DNA of 64,000 nucleotides from Nitrobacter vulgaris. Its GTDB lineage: Bacteria > Pseudomonadota > Alphaproteobacteria > Rhizobiales > Xanthobacteraceae. Below the pieces are notes generated by a model, which was given only the letters and a program-made list of their open reading frames with translations, ran no database searches and was not told the DNA's origin. The translations under genes and the position numbers were made by a program. Positions 53,918-63,906 of the stretch are shown here, piece by piece. Position 1 is the stretch's first letter. Each line of letters begins with the position of its first letter. The DNA lies in assembly GCF_002028545.1 (NCBI RefSeq), contig NZ_MWPQ01000055.1, positions 101,664-165,663 on the forward strand, given 5' to 3'.

Positions 53918-54550
53918 CTATCTGCCTGAATTTTCGTTCGGATCGATCAACCCAAGCCGCTCCGCGATCAAAACCAGTTCTGCGAGCGAGTGCACTCGCA
54001 TCTTTTCCATCACTTCATGGCGATGCGCTTTCACGGTGCGTTCAGTTGTTCCAAGTTCTCTGGCAACTTGCTTGTTGATCTTTCCGCGCACGATCAAATC
54101 GAAGACCTGTCGTTCGCGGGGCGTCAATCTCGCAAGAAGTGCGAGACTCGCATCAAGCTTGCTTCGTTGGCTGCGGACCGACTCATGGCGCGCCAAGGCG
54201 CGCTCGATCGCCCCTATCAGCTGCTCTGATGATACCGGCTTGATCAGGAGATCTTCGGCACCTGCCCTGATCGCTCGTACGGTCGTCGGAATGTCCGCAT
54301 AGCCGGTGACGAAGATGACAGGCAACATCGAATGAAGCTCGATGAGGCGGCTTTGCAATTCCAGCCCGTTCAGTCCGGGCATTCGAACGTCGAGCAAGAC
54401 GCAACCAGGTCCTTCAGAGCCCTGCAGACGATCCAGCAGTGTCTGAGCCGACGAATGCTTCTCAACTTCATAGCCAGCAAGCTTCAGGCGGCGTTCGACT
54501 GCTGTACGAAACGAAGCATCGTCGTCCACAATGTAAACAAGGCTAGACAA
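53918..54550 (-). CDS. FixJ-family (NarL/LuxR type) response regulator
   Basis: 210 residues. Receiver domain 1-115: LVYIVDDDASFRTAVERRLK, phospho-Asp in GCVLLDVRMPGLNGLELQSR, VIFVTGYADIPTTVRAIRAG and LLIKPVSSEQLIGAIERAL. The Ala-Asp-Ile-Pro loop is FixJ-like. The LuxR-type output domain spans 140-205: LTPRERQVFDLIVRGKINKQ and VARELGTTERTVKAHRHEVM. It is divergent from the FixK/FNR-type gene at 54807, which suggests FixJ-like control of that gene. The likely kinase is the sensor at 46858-48765. Confidence 0.94.
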   Translation of the reverse strand: MSSLVYIVDDDASFRTAVERRLKLAGYEVEKHSSAQTLLDRLQGSEGPGCVLLDVRMPGLNGLELQSRLIELHSMLPVIFVTGYADIPTTVRAIRAGAEDLLIKPVSSEQLIGAIERALARHESVRSQRSKLDASLALLARLTPRERQVFDLIVRGKINKQVARELGTTERTVKAHRHEVMEKMRVHSLAELVLIAERLGLIDPNENSGR

Positions 54551-54806
54551 GTCCGCCTCCCAGCCGCCACCCTGGCCGATATCGGGCTTCCAGAATCACC
54601 CAGGGCATTTGCGGCCAAGGGGTCCGGTTTTCATTTTTTCGGACATCCTATTGCAGACCTGTCCCTAGGTACAATGTCCCTTCAGACAATGGTCAAGAAA
54701 CATGTCTTAGCGGAAGCTCCACGGCCACGGCAAAGAGCCTTCCTCCCACGGAAACATATTCTTAGAGGCAGACCATATCCAACAACCAGTTACACAGGAG
54801 TTGGCC

Positions 54807-55490
54807 ATGTTTGTCCGCATCACCAACGATTTGGCGTATCGTGCCATCTCTTTCGGCGAGCTCGGAATAGCGGGTGATTCAAATCAAAAAGTAAGTTTAA
54901 ACGAATTTACCTACAAGAAAGGCTCTGAAATCTATGGGGAAAAGGAGCCTGCGGACTATGTCTATCAGGTCAAGGCGGGCTCGGTGCGAAGCTACAAATT
55001 GCTTCCAGACGGTCGCCGCCAGATCGGTGCGTTTCACCTCGTCGGCGACATCTTCGGACTGGAAAACGGAAGCGAGCATCGGTTTACGGCAGAGGCGATC
55101 GTGAACACCACGGTTCGCTTGATCAAACGGCGGAGCCTTGAGATGATGGCAGAGAGCGATGCCATGGTCTCGCGGAATCTGCTCGGCATGACCACGGAAA
55201 ATCTGGAGCATGCCGAAAATCACATGCTCCTGCTCGGCCGAAAGACCTCTCTGGAGCGGGTCGCGGCCTTCCTGGTCGAGATGGATCGGCGACTTGCAGC
55301 AGCCGGCGTCATGCCACTGCCGATGTCGCGGCGCGACATTGCCGACTACCTCGGGCTGACGCTGGAAACGGTATCGCGTGCCCTATCGCGACTACATGAA
55401 CTCGGTATCATCGGTTTCATAGGCACCAATCGACGTCAGATCACCCTTCTGAATCGAAGGCAGCTCGCTACCCTCGATCTGCAAAACTGA
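54807..55490 (+). CDS. FixK/FNR-family transcriptional regulator
   Basis: 227 residues from the ATG at 54807 (CAGGAG upstream). cNMP-like beta-roll: FTYKKGSEIYGEKEPADYVY, QVKAGSVRSYKLLPDGRRQI, GAFHLVGDIFGLENGSEHRF. After the long dimer helix the HTH reads PMSRRDIADYLGLTLETVSR then ALSRLHELGIIGF. The E-x-x-S-R recognition residues are those that read TTGAT-N4-ATCAA in FNR proteins. No Cys cluster is present in the N-terminus, so it is FixK-like rather than an oxygen-sensing FNR. Boxes of exactly this type flank six transcription units within about 12 kb. Confidence 0.94.
   Translation: MFVRITNDLAYRAISFGELGIAGDSNQKVSLNEFTYKKGSEIYGEKEPADYVYQVKAGSVRSYKLLPDGRRQIGAFHLVGDIFGLENGSEHRFTAEAIVNTTVRLIKRRSLEMMAESDAMVSRNLLGMTTENLEHAENHMLLLGRKTSLERVAAFLVEMDRRLAAAGVMPLPMSRRDIADYLGLTLETVSRALSRLHELGIIGFIGTNRRQITLLNRRQLATLDLQN
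54874..54887 (+). promoter_or_regulatory. Imperfect FNR/FixK-type box inside the fixK-like coding region
   Basis: GTGAT-TCAA-ATCAA, one base off consensus, about 67 bases inside the coding region. Could serve negative autoregulation as a roadblock, or be chance. Confidence 0.35.
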
Positions 55491-55529
55491 CTCCTTGAGC
55501 GCCGATCGACGCGAGGTAGTCGAGGATCT

Positions 55530-55720
55530 TGCGATATACGGAAATGGGCGGGACGATGGACCTCATGAGTGGCGCGAAGCGCGTTATCGTCGCCATGCAG
55601 CACGCCGCGAAGGTCATTCGACGATCGTCAACGGATGCATCCTGCCGCGACTTCACCCCGTGAGTTGGCACCGTCGGGTTCCAGAAATGCTTGCGTTCCG
55701 ACGTCCCCGATGCTGACGAG
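55530..55720 (+). pseudogene. Remnant of a CoA-transferase beta subunit (AtoA/ScoB-like)
   Basis: From about 55547 the plus strand encodes MGGTMDLMSGAKRVIVAMQH then AAK. This matches the well-conserved G-G-A-M-D-L-V-x-G-x-K-R-V-I-V-x-M-x-H-x-A-K block of 3-oxoacid/acetate CoA-transferase beta subunits. One frame over, GHSTIVNGCILPRL resembles the next conserved part (K-x-G-x-x-K-I-V-x-x-C-x-L-P-L-T). So there is a frameshift near 55607 and only about 40 residues remain. It lies between the fixK-like gene and the convergent ackA. Confidence 0.55.
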
Positions 55721-55765
55721 ATTGCGCGCGGTACTTCGATTGCCTGGCATCCGAAAAAACAGAAA

Positions 55766-56980
55766 TCATGATGCTCTCTCATGCCTAACACCCGGCGACG
55801 GCCTCTCCAGCAACAGCGACAACGTGTGCTGCGCAATCATCAACTCTTCGTCGGTCGGTATGACGTAAACCGGGATGCAGCTGTCGGAACCGGATATCAG
55901 ACGCATGTGACGGGAATTCCCGATGGGATTAAGCGTAGCGCCAAGCCACCTCAATTGATCGACGATGCGCGCCCGTATCCGGATCGAGTTTTCGCCGATA
56001 CCGGCGGTAAAGACAAAGGCGTCGAGACCCTGCAGCGCGGCTGCGAGCATGCCAGCATGGAGGCCGACCCGATAAACGAAATAATCAATCGCGAGTTTCA
56101 CCTTAGGGTCTTCGCTCGCCTCCAGTTCGCGCATGTCGTTGCTGACGCCCGAGAGTCCTTTCAATCCGCTATCCCGGTAAAGGAAGTCTTGTACTTTAGC
56201 AGGCGACATTCCCTTCTCCGAGATCAGATAGAGCACGACACCGGGATCGATTTGGCCTGGACGCGTTCCCATAGGTAGCCCGTCGAGCGCCGTGAATCCC
56301 ATCGTGCTCTCGATGCTACGTCCCCCCTTCAACGCGCACATCGAGGCTCCGCTACCGAGATGCGCGACAATCACCCGCCCCTTGGCGATTTCGGGCGCGA
56401 CGTGCGGCAAAGTCTTCGCGACATATTCATATGAGAGACCGTGGAATCCGTAACGCCGCACACCCTCGGCATATAATTGGTGAGGAATTGCATAGTGGTC
56501 AGAGACAGCGTCACGCGTGCGGTGAAACGCAGTATCGAAACAAGCCACCTGTGGGAGTGTTGGAAAATTAGCGAGAAGTGACCGGACGAGAGCCAAATTA
56601 TGCGGCTGATGAAGCGGGGCCAGCGCTACAAACCGCTCCAGCTGGGCTACGATGCCATGATCGATCAGCACCGGCCCGACGAAGTCCGGACCGCCGTGGA
56701 CCACGCGATGGCCGACTGCCATCGGGCTAATGCGGAGTTCATCCCGCAGCCATCCGCTGGCAACGCCCATCGCGGCTGAGACGTCCGAAACCGATTCGAT
56801 CGGATAGGCGCGGTGGGCCAGTGGTACGCCACGCACGCCGCTCGCCCGCAGGCGAGGACGACTGCCAATGCCATCGATCTGGCCCTTGATCTGGCGTCGC
56901 AGATCTCCCTCACCCTCGACCGAAAAGATCTGGAACTTGACGCTTGAGGAGCCTGCATTGACGACGAGGATAGTATCCAT
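55766..56980 (-). CDS. ackA: Acetate kinase
   Basis: 404 residues from the ATG at 56980; the frame open to 56989 adds three residues. ASKHA motifs: MDTILVVNAGSSSVKFQIFS, GHRVVHGGPDFVGPVLID, ACFDTAFHRTRDAVSDHYAI, RRYGFHGLSYEYVAKTLPHV, GRVIVAHLGSGASMCALKGG, STMGFTALDGLPMGTRPGQI and FTAGIGENSIRIRARIVDQL. It makes ATP and acetate from acetyl-phosphate. No pta or phosphoketolase gene is beside it, although one usually is in this family. An FNR/FixK-type box lies about 310 bases upstream with a long leader between. Confidence 0.96.
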   Translation of the reverse strand: MDTILVVNAGSSSVKFQIFSVEGEGDLRRQIKGQIDGIGSRPRLRASGVRGVPLAHRAYPIESVSDVSAAMGVASGWLRDELRISPMAVGHRVVHGGPDFVGPVLIDHGIVAQLERFVALAPLHQPHNLALVRSLLANFPTLPQVACFDTAFHRTRDAVSDHYAIPHQLYAEGVRRYGFHGLSYEYVAKTLPHVAPEIAKGRVIVAHLGSGASMCALKGGRSIESTMGFTALDGLPMGTRPGQIDPGVVLYLISEKGMSPAKVQDFLYRDSGLKGLSGVSNDMRELEASEDPKVKLAIDYFVYRVGLHAGMLAAALQGLDAFVFTAGIGENSIRIRARIVDQLRWLGATLNPIGNSRHMRLISGSDSCIPVYVIPTDEELMIAQHTLSLLLERPSPGVRHERAS

Positions 56981-56999
56981 AGCGATCACGCGGCAACTG

Positions 57000-57291
57000 T
57001 TGAGGTTTTCTAACGTCTAGCACTCGCACCGAGAGCCGCAGCGAGTCGGCCTGGTAGCTTCGATCACACATGGCTTGCCGGCGGCTTGCGGGTAACGGCT
57101 GATGACACTCTCGATCAACATGCTTCGGCGCGCGATACGCCTGATCGTTTGTCCAAGTATCAGCTCGGGCAGGAAGCCGATCAGATAGCCGAGATGACCT
57201 ACTTTCATCGCAACGCCAATTTCGTTGTCTGCCCTGATGTCTCGACCTCGCTATCGTGCAATTCATTCAAGGAGCATCGAGGTATCGAGCG
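57000..57291. other. Long leader between the FNR/FixK box and ackA
   Basis: About 290 bases. The open frames 57017-57208 (minus, 63 codons) and 57086-57295 (plus) are not recognised and lack good ribosome sites. If the box at 57292 drives ackA, this is a long leader, or the scar of a deleted upstream gene such as a phosphotransacetylase or phosphoketolase. Confidence 0.35.
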
Positions 57292-57305
57292 TTGATTTAG
57301 GTCAA
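57292..57305 (-). promoter_or_regulatory. FNR/FixK-type box upstream of ackA
   Basis: TTGAT-TTAG-GTCAA, one base off the perfect palindrome in the right half. Predicted minus-strand start near 57257. It also lies just 11 bases beyond the end of the AI-2E gene. Confidence 0.65.
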
Positions 57306-57315
57306 CGTTCGATAT

Positions 57316-58425
57316 TCAGCCCGACAATGGCGCTGTGTCGGCGCGATCGCTACGTATCCAGGCCACCGTCAATTCCCAGGCCAGAGAAAGAATGATCGGT
57401 CCGACAAAGAGGCCGACAATTCCATGCGCGAGCGTTCCTCCGATCACCCCGACAAAGATGACGAGTGTCGGGGTGGTCAGGCCACGCTTCATTACCAGCG
57501 GTTTCAAGATGTTGTCGATTACGCCGACGAGACCCAGGAATACCGTCAGCAGAAGCGCTGTGGTGAAATCCTTGTCCGTCCATATCCAAATGACTACCGG
57601 AACCAGGACGATTGCCGCGCCGACTTGAATGATCGACAGGATCATAACTGCGAAGGCCAACAAACCGGCGCTTGGAATACCTGCCAGCTTGAAGCCAATG
57701 CCGGCCAATAAGGACTGGATGACTGCGACACCGATGACACCCTGGGATACCGCGCGGATGGTCGCACCCGCTAGTTCGAGGAAATGTTCGCTCTGCTCAG
57801 GCACGATGCGATAGAGGAAGCTCTTGCCTGCCTCTACAAGCTGCGAGCCATAAGGGAAGAGAAACCCGGCCAGCGCTACAGACAGAATAAATTTCAGCAA
57901 GCCCACGCCGGCATTGCCGGCAAGAGCTAATAAAACGCCTGCCAGTGGCTTCAGATAAGGAGCCACCTCACGCAAAGCAGCTCGAATGTTGCTGGATGCC
58001 TGATTCCAGAACTCGTAAAGACTCGGGCCGATGAGCGGCCAGTTATTAATGCTTTCCGGCGGTGATGGAATCACGAGGTTACCAGCACCCAGATTTCCAG
58101 CGAACTCCTTCACTCCGTCCAAGGCACTCAAGCCAAGCCAGGTTGCTGGTCCGATGACAATTCCGAGATTGATGAGGGTGAGAATTGCCGCTGCGAGCTT
58201 TGGACGACCGCCAAGAAGCTTGGAAAGAAAATTGAAGACAGGATAGAGCGCAACAGCAAGCACGATGCTCCAGGCCAAGACAGGCACAAAAGGCCGGATC
58301 AGAAGGATCGTCCAGTAGATCAGGAAAGCAAGCAACCCGAGGCGGATCACAAGCTGAATGACGTCGTCTCCGGGCAAGTACTGGCGAAAGGTTTTCAAGG
58401 ACAACCTCTTTTTGAGGGCAGACAT
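57316..58425 (-). CDS. AI-2E family transporter (UPF0118)
   Basis: 369 residues with about eight hydrophobic segments. Pattern of the family: VIRLGLLAFLIYWTILLIRP, FVPVLAWSIVLAVALYPVFN, LSKLLGGRPKLAAAI, a soluble middle section, FLFPYGSQLVEAGKSFLYRI, GATIRAVSQGVIGVAVIQSL, and a conserved end LGLVGVIDNILKPLVMKRGL then LVIFVGVIGGTLAHGIVGLF. The name is historical; several members are proton- or sodium-coupled exporters and the substrate here is unknown. A perfect FNR/FixK box lies upstream. Confidence 0.94.
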   Translation of the reverse strand: MSALKKRLSLKTFRQYLPGDDVIQLVIRLGLLAFLIYWTILLIRPFVPVLAWSIVLAVALYPVFNFLSKLLGGRPKLAAAILTLINLGIVIGPATWLGLSALDGVKEFAGNLGAGNLVIPSPPESINNWPLIGPSLYEFWNQASSNIRAALREVAPYLKPLAGVLLALAGNAGVGLLKFILSVALAGFLFPYGSQLVEAGKSFLYRIVPEQSEHFLELAGATIRAVSQGVIGVAVIQSLLAGIGFKLAGIPSAGLLAFAVMILSIIQVGAAIVLVPVVIWIWTDKDFTTALLLTVFLGLVGVIDNILKPLVMKRGLTTPTLVIFVGVIGGTLAHGIVGLFVGPIILSLAWELTVAWIRSDRADTAPLSG

Positions 58426-58612
58426 ACCGTCGCCAAGCTATCGGCCGCAGGCTAGCCTGACGTCAGCAATCGCGACCTTGCAGGTCAAGCCGCGCAGCAC
58501 GCTTGTCTGGTTTGCATCTGTCCCCGCCTGCAAGCGGGCCGCGATGGGCGCGGTGGCCGGCTGCGCCGTTGTCGCAACGGCACATGTTAGGGAAGGAATC
58601 GCATCGCCGGCT

Positions 58613-58626
58613 TTGATCTAGATCAA
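58613..58626 (-). promoter_or_regulatory. FNR/FixK-type box upstream of the AI-2E transporter gene
   Basis: TTGAT-CTAG-ATCAA, a perfect palindrome of 14 bases. Predicted minus-strand start near 58578, about 150 bases before the ATG at 58425. It directly follows the stop of the glycogen phosphorylase fragment. Confidence 0.8.
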
Positions 58627-58629
58627 CTG

Positions 58630-59181
58630 TCAGTCGACGGCCGTTCTCAAGCGTACCCACCGCCCTGCTACACTCTGGATTGGCCTAACGTTCCAGATGT
58701 CGCGGCAGTACTCCCGGATCGAGCGGTCGGATGAGAAGCGACCGACTCGCGCGCAGTTCAGAATGGACATGCGCGTCCATGCGCTCTGATCGGAGTACGC
58801 TCGACTGACGCTTTGTTGGCATTCCACGTAGGCCTGATAGTCGGCTAGCAGCATGTAGTCGTCGCGGGTGATCAGCGATTCGACGAGGGGCTGGAAGAGT
58901 GCGCGATCACCGTTCGAAAAGAACCCCGAACTGATGAGATCGATCGCTTCGCGCAACTCCGGATTTGACTCGTAGAATTCGCGCGGCGCGTAGCCCCCAG
59001 CCTTCAATCGCTCGACCTCTGCGGCCGTCAGACCGAACAGGAAGAAATTCTCGGCAGCCCCGACTGGACTGCCCAACCTTATGACGGCAGCCGACGTGTG
59101 CTTTTCGATTTCCTTCGCGCGCTCGGGCGCCGAGACTTCTTTGGTTTCTACCTGAGGTTTGAAAGCTGCCCCACTTGCCAA
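58630..59181 (-). pseudogene. glgP: C-terminal fragment of glycogen phosphorylase
   Basis: 183 codons in the frame from a TTG at 59181. From about codon 43 the protein is clearly the C-terminal part of a glycogen/maltodextrin phosphorylase: [100 protein letters not shown] and [12 protein letters not shown]. Complete enzymes have about 830 residues; the pyridoxal-phosphate site and catalytic core are missing. The first 40 codons ([20 protein letters not shown]) do not fit the family, so this is a fused scar. Not expected to be active. Confidence 0.88.
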
Positions 59182-59283
59182 CCTGAGTCAGTTGGCAGAT
59201 TGTGGATATCTGGTCAGCCGTAGATCAAGGTCTGTCGGATTCGAATAAAAAGACGCTATCCGATCGGCAGCCGGGGGGTTCAT

Positions 59284-60396
59284 ATGGCGGCTCGCGCGAA
59301 GATCTGGTTTTCCTGCCTGTTTCTCATTTCATCCGCCGCTCTGGCGCAGCAGCCACCCACTATTCAAGTAAGCGTCGTGCCGGCGGAAAAGACCGCATTG
59401 GCCGACACAACCCGCTTCGTGGGCAGGATTGAAGCCATTGAGCACGTCGACGTGCGTGCGCGCATCACCGGCTTTCTAGAGAAGGTCGAGTTCAAGGACG
59501 GCGACCGGGTGAAACAGGGCGCACCTCTCTATCAAATCGAGAAGGGGCCGTTCGAGGCCGCGGTCCAACAGGCAAGGGCGGCCGTCGAGAAAATGCGGGC
59601 TCTTCTGGAAAATGCAAACATCCAGAAGCGACGTGCTGATGAATTGATAAAGACCAGCGCGATTTCCCAGGCCACGCGCGACGACCGCACTGCATCCGCG
59701 CGGGAGGCCGAAGGGAATTTTGCTGCCGCCGAAGCTGATCTCAAGACGGCAGAGATCAACCTCGCCTACACCGACATTACGTCGCCGATCGATGGGCGGA
59801 TCGGTCGAACTGCTGTCACGCGCGGCAATGTCGTCGGGCCAAATTCGGGCGTGCTGACCACAATCGTCAGCTCTGATCCGATGTATGTCGTCTTTCCGGT
59901 CAGCCAGCGCGAATTTCTGCGGCTAAAAGAGGAAGGTCGCGGCACCAGGAAGCAATCGGCGAAGGACTTCAACGTCAACATTCAGTTTTCAAACGGCGCG
60001 GCCTATGGCGAGAAAGGGCAGATCGACTTCGTCGACGTCAAGGTCGACCGGGCGACCGACGCGGTGACGGTGCGCGCCAAGATCGCTAACCCGAATGACG
60101 AACTTGTCGATGGCCAACTCGTTCACGTCGCCGTCGAGAGCGGCAAACCCGAGGAGCGTGTTGTTGTCCCACAGGCCGCCCTGATCGCCGATCAGCTTGG
60201 CACCTATGTATTCGTCATCGAGGACAGCAAGGCCGTGGTCAAACGGGTCAGACTCGGACCTACGAAGGGTGGCTCGGTCGTCGTCCTCGAAGGATTGACC
60301 GGTGGCGAGATGGTTGTCGTTCAGGGCGTGCAGGGCCTGAGACAGGGCGCCGCCGTCACCGCTTCGCCGGCCCAGCCCCCTGTTCGCGGGCTCTAG
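59284..60396 (+). CDS. RND efflux periplasmic adaptor (AcrA/MexA type)
   Basis: 370 residues. Signal peptide [20 protein letters not shown]. HlyD-type halves: [40 protein letters not shown], a coiled-coil hairpin [20 protein letters not shown] to [20 protein letters not shown], then [20 protein letters not shown]. The beta-barrel and membrane-proximal domains follow to about 360. No lipobox. The permease gene follows after 2 bases, so the pair is an operon; no outer-membrane channel gene is present in the window. Confidence 0.95.
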   Translation: MAARAKIWFSCLFLISSAALAQQPPTIQVSVVPAEKTALADTTRFVGRIEAIEHVDVRARITGFLEKVEFKDGDRVKQGAPLYQIEKGPFEAAVQQARAAVEKMRALLENANIQKRRADELIKTSAISQATRDDRTASAREAEGNFAAAEADLKTAEINLAYTDITSPIDGRIGRTAVTRGNVVGPNSGVLTTIVSSDPMYVVFPVSQREFLRLKEEGRGTRKQSAKDFNVNIQFSNGAAYGEKGQIDFVDVKVDRATDAVTVRAKIANPNDELVDGQLVHVAVESGKPEERVVVPQAALIADQLGTYVFVIEDSKAVVKRVRLGPTKGGSVVVLEGLTGGEMVVVQGVQGLRQGAAVTASPAQPPVRGL

Positions 60397-60398
60397 CC

Positions 60399-63300
60399 AT
60401 GCTGTCATCCATCTTCGTCGAGCGTCCGCGTCTGGCCGTTGTCATTGCCGTTGTCACCGCCATCGCCGGGCTGGTGTCGCTGCTTGTGATTCCGATCGCG
60501 CAGCTTCCAAACATCGTTCCGCCGCAAGTCTCGGTGACCGCCGTCTACCCAGGCGCATCCTCGCTGGTCGTCGATTCCACGGTCGCCCAGGTGATCGAAT
60601 CCCAGGTCGTCGGCGTCGACAAGATGATCTACATGAAGAGCATCTCCGGCAACGACGGCAGCTATTCGTTGTTGGCTTCGTTCGAACTCGGCACCGATCC
60701 CGATATCAACACGGTCAATGTCAATAACCGTGTTCAGATCGCACTCGCCAAGATGCCGGAAGAAGTTAAGCGATCGGGCATTACGGTGAAGAAGAAGTCG
60801 TCCGCGCTTCTCGCCGTTGTCGCGGTGTATTCGCCGACGCAGGCCTACGACGAACTGTTCCTGTCCAACTACGTCACGATCAATCTGCTGGACCAGATCC
60901 GGAGCACACCCGGTGTCGGCGATGCCCAATTGTTCGGTCCGCAGGACTATTCGATGCGAATCTGGCTCAAGACGGATCAATTGACCGGCCTTGGGCTGAC
61001 CGCCGGCGACGTGATCTCGGCCATCCAAACGCAGAACGTGCAGGCGGCCGTCGGACGAATCGGTGCGCGTCCGGTGTCCGACGACCAGCAGCTCCAGCTC
61101 AACATCCAGACCAAGGGAAGACTCTCCTCGACGAAGGAGTTCGAAAGAGTCATCATCCGGAGCAATCCCGACGGATCGGTCCTGCGCCTCGGCGATATCG
61201 CCCGCCTGGAACTCGGCGCCGCAAATCTGGACAGGTCGACGCGCCTGAACGGCGCTGCGGCGACGCTGATCGGAATCTATCAGACTCCCGGCGCGAACGC
61301 CCTCCGGAGCGTCGACGCGCTCAACAAGCTATTGACGGACAATGCCAAGTCGTTTCCGGAAGGCGTGGCTTGGAAGGTCACCTATGATCCAACTGTCTTC
61401 GTCAGGGCGACGATCGAGAAGGTAAAACACACCCTCCTCGAAGCCGCCCTGCTGGTGCTGCTGGTGGTCTTCATCTTCCTGGGAAACATCCGCGCCACCT
61501 TGATTCCAATGATCGCCGTTCCCGTCAGCCTGATTGGCACCTTCATCGTGCTCAACGCCATCGGGTACTCCGCCAATACCGTGTCGCTTCTCGCGATGAT
61601 CCTGGCGATCGGCATCGTGGTGGACGATGCCATCGTGGTGGTCGAGGCCGTCGAACAAACGATGGAGGCGCATCCCGAGCTGTCGGCAGGAGAAGCAACC
61701 AAACTCGCGATGCAGAGTATCTTCGCACCCATCATCGCAATCACACTGGTGCTACTCGCGGTGTTCGTGCCGGTTGCCTTCATTTCCGGGATTTCCGGCG
61801 AATTGTTCCGGCAGTTTGCCGTCACGGTCGCGGTCTCCATGTTCCTGTCGGCTATCAACGCGCTGACGCTATCGCCGGCTCTCTGCGCAGTTCTGCTGAA
61901 GCCTCATCACGGACCGAAACGCGGCTTGATGGGGAGGTTGAGCCGGGGAATCGACGTCGTCCGCGATGGCTACGGTTTGGCCGTTGCGCGGCTGGTTCGG
62001 CTTGCAGTTGTGGGGATCGTCGTCGTTGTGGCAGCGTTTGCCGGCATTGGGCTGCTTGCGAGGGTAACCCCGACCGGCTTCATCCCGTCCGATGATCAGG
62101 GCGCATTCTTCGTTGTCGTCCAATTGCCCGACGGCGCCTCGATCGGGCGCACATCGGAGGTGGTGCGGCAAGCCGAGGACATCCTCAAGAAGGAAAGCTC
62201 GATCGCCGATGTAAACTCTATCATCGGATTGAACTTCGTCGACAATTACTCCCAGCCCAACTCCGGCTTCATGGTCGTCACGCTCAAGGATTTTGAGGAG
62301 CGTACAGGAGCTACCGAAACGTCAGATGCAATCATCGCACGGCTCGCATCCGCGCTGCGCAGCGTAAGGGGAGGCAGCGCCGTTCCATTGGCGCCGCCGC
62401 CGATCATCGGCCTCGGTACCGGCGGCGGTTTCAGCTACGTGCTGCAGGATTTGCAGGGCGGCGAACCTGCCAACATGGCTCAGGCGCTGCGTGGGCTGGT
62501 GATCGCGGCGAACCAGGACCCGCAGCTCTCGCGGGTGTTCACGACCTTCTCTGCGACCAATCCATCGGTGTTCCTGGAGATCGATCGCGACAAGGCGCGC
62601 ATCCTCGGGATTGAAATCAACTCGATATTCCAGGCGCTGCAGACCTCGCTCGGAGGCTTCTACGTCAATGACATCAACCTGTTCGGGCGTACCTGGCAGG
62701 TCCAGGTGCAGGCGGAAAGCGAGGACCGTTCCTCCGTTGAGGATATCTATCGCATCAATGTACGCAGCAAGGACGGACAAATGGTTTCACTGCGCAGCCT
62801 CGTTGAGGTGCGCATCGCGCTCGGCCCGCAGGGGCTGATCCGCTACAATAATACACGTGCCGCGACCGTTCTGGGCGGGCCGGCTCCGGGCGTGTCCTCG
62901 GGGCAAGCGCTCGCCGCGATGGACGCTGTGGCGGCGAAGACATTGCCATCCGGATATCGGGGGTCGTGGACCGACATCTCGTTCCAGGAAAAGCGGGCGG
63001 AGGGGCAGACTCCGGTCATCCTCGCGTTCGCGTTGTTGTTTGCATATCTCTTCCTTGTCGGGCTCTATGAGAGTTGGACCATACCGGTACCGGTTTTGCT
63101 GTCGGTCTCGGTCGGAGTGGCGGGTGCCTATCTTTCCATCGTACTCGCGGGGCTGACGCTCGATCTCTACGCGCAGATCGGAATGATCGTTCTGATCGGC
63201 TTGGCAGCGAAGAACGGCATTCTGATCGTTGAATTCGCCAAGGCGCGGCGCGAGCAAGGTCACCCCCTGCATGAGGCGGCGGTCGAAGGTGCACGGTTAC

Positions 63301-63551
63301 GATTTCGGCCGGTCATGATGACGTCGTTTGCCTTCATTCTAGGACTCGTTCCCCTCGTCATCGCGTCCGGCGCCTCCAAACTTGCGTTTCGCAACGTCGC
63401 CACTCCCGTCTTCGGCGGTATGCTGGCGGCATCGTTGATCGGCGTCTTCGCTATCCCTCCGCTGTACGTTCTCTTCCAGGACCTTCGCGAACGGATCAAG
63501 GCGAGGTTTGGGACCAAGCCAGGTTCTCACACAACCGCCGCAGACCATTGA
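60399..63551 (+). CDS. RND efflux permease (AcrB/MexB type, HAE1 family)
   Basis: 1050 residues, starting [20 protein letters not shown]. Family blocks: [40 protein letters not shown], the proton-relay Asp pair in [40 protein letters not shown] and, in the last quarter, [20 protein letters not shown]. It exports organic compounds by proton antiport with the adaptor upstream. Nearest type is the multidrug AcrB/MexF-like group. Substrate and regulator are unknown; no repressor gene lies beside it. Confidence 0.95.
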   Translation: MLSSIFVERPRLAVVIAVVTAIAGLVSLLVIPIAQLPNIVPPQVSVTAVYPGASSLVVDSTVAQVIESQVVGVDKMIYMKSISGNDGSYSLLASFELGTDPDINTVNVNNRVQIALAKMPEEVKRSGITVKKKSSALLAVVAVYSPTQAYDELFLSNYVTINLLDQIRSTPGVGDAQLFGPQDYSMRIWLKTDQLTGLGLTAGDVISAIQTQNVQAAVGRIGARPVSDDQQLQLNIQTKGRLSSTKEFERVIIRSNPDGSVLRLGDIARLELGAANLDRSTRLNGAAATLIGIYQTPGANALRSVDALNKLLTDNAKSFPEGVAWKVTYDPTVFVRATIEKVKHTLLEAALLVLLVVFIFLGNIRATLIPMIAVPVSLIGTFIVLNAIGYSANTVSLLAMILAIGIVVDDAIVVVEAVEQTMEAHPELSAGEATKLAMQSIFAPIIAITLVLLAVFVPVAFISGISGELFRQFAVTVAVSMFLSAINALTLSPALCAVLLKPHHGPKRGLMGRLSRGIDVVRDGYGLAVARLVRLAVVGIVVVVAAFAGIGLLARVTPTGFIPSDDQGAFFVVVQLPDGASIGRTSEVVRQAEDILKKESSIADVNSIIGLNFVDNYSQPNSGFMVVTLKDFEERTGATETSDAIIARLASALRSVRGGSAVPLAPPPIIGLGTGGGFSYVLQDLQGGEPANMAQALRGLVIAANQDPQLSRVFTTFSATNPSVFLEIDRDKARILGIEINSIFQALQTSLGGFYVNDINLFGRTWQVQVQAESEDRSSVEDIYRINVRSKDGQMVSLRSLVEVRIALGPQGLIRYNNTRAATVLGGPAPGVSSGQALAAMDAVAAKTLPSGYRGSWTDISFQEKRAEGQTPVILAFALLFAYLFLVGLYESWTIPVPVLLSVSVGVAGAYLSIVLAGLTLDLYAQIGMIVLIGLAAKNGILIVEFAKARREQGHPLHEAAVEGARLRFRPVMMTSFAFILGLVPLVIASGASKLAFRNVATPVFGGMLAASLIGVFAIPPLYVLFQDLRERIKARFGTKPGSHTTAADH

Positions 63552-63906
63552 GTCTTGTCGTTGTCGTTGAGTTTCGAAGAAGGGCGCGCCATGAGCGACC
63601 TAGGCGCATTAGCGCTTTTCTGCTCCATGGAGCCTCATCTCAATGACGTTGACAGAAAGCCGATCAATATAATGGCGTTCGGCCGCTTCAATAAATTGCG
63701 CGGCAAAAGAGACGCCTTCAACTTTCGAGACAGCTTGGGTGGCTTGTTTCTTTTCAGCATGACACGCTAAAGCCGCCAAACGCGCGACCCCCTGAGCACT
63801 TTCGCTACTCTCCGTCCCCAATTCACGGCGAGATCCCCCCGCGCATTAACATGCTACGGTCGCTTCCAGGCTGAGTGTCTCAATGCGCGTGGTTTCTGCC
63901 CCCGCC
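63552..63906. other. Intergenic stretch after the RND permease gene
   Basis: About 355 bases. A minus-strand frame 63609-63821 (70 codons, TTG start, containing AQFIEAAERHYIDRLSVNVI) has protein-like composition but no ribosome site or known family. The plus-strand frame 63555-63770 is weaker. Neither is called as a gene. Confidence 0.3.

Noticed and set aside
55468..55836. 122-codon minus-strand frame between fixK-like gene and ackA
   Set aside because: Overlaps both genes' ends; the plus strand holds the recognisable CoA-transferase block instead.
63609..63821. 70-codon minus-strand frame near the right end
   Set aside because: Protein-like composition but TTG start, no ribosome site and no family; left as intergenic.
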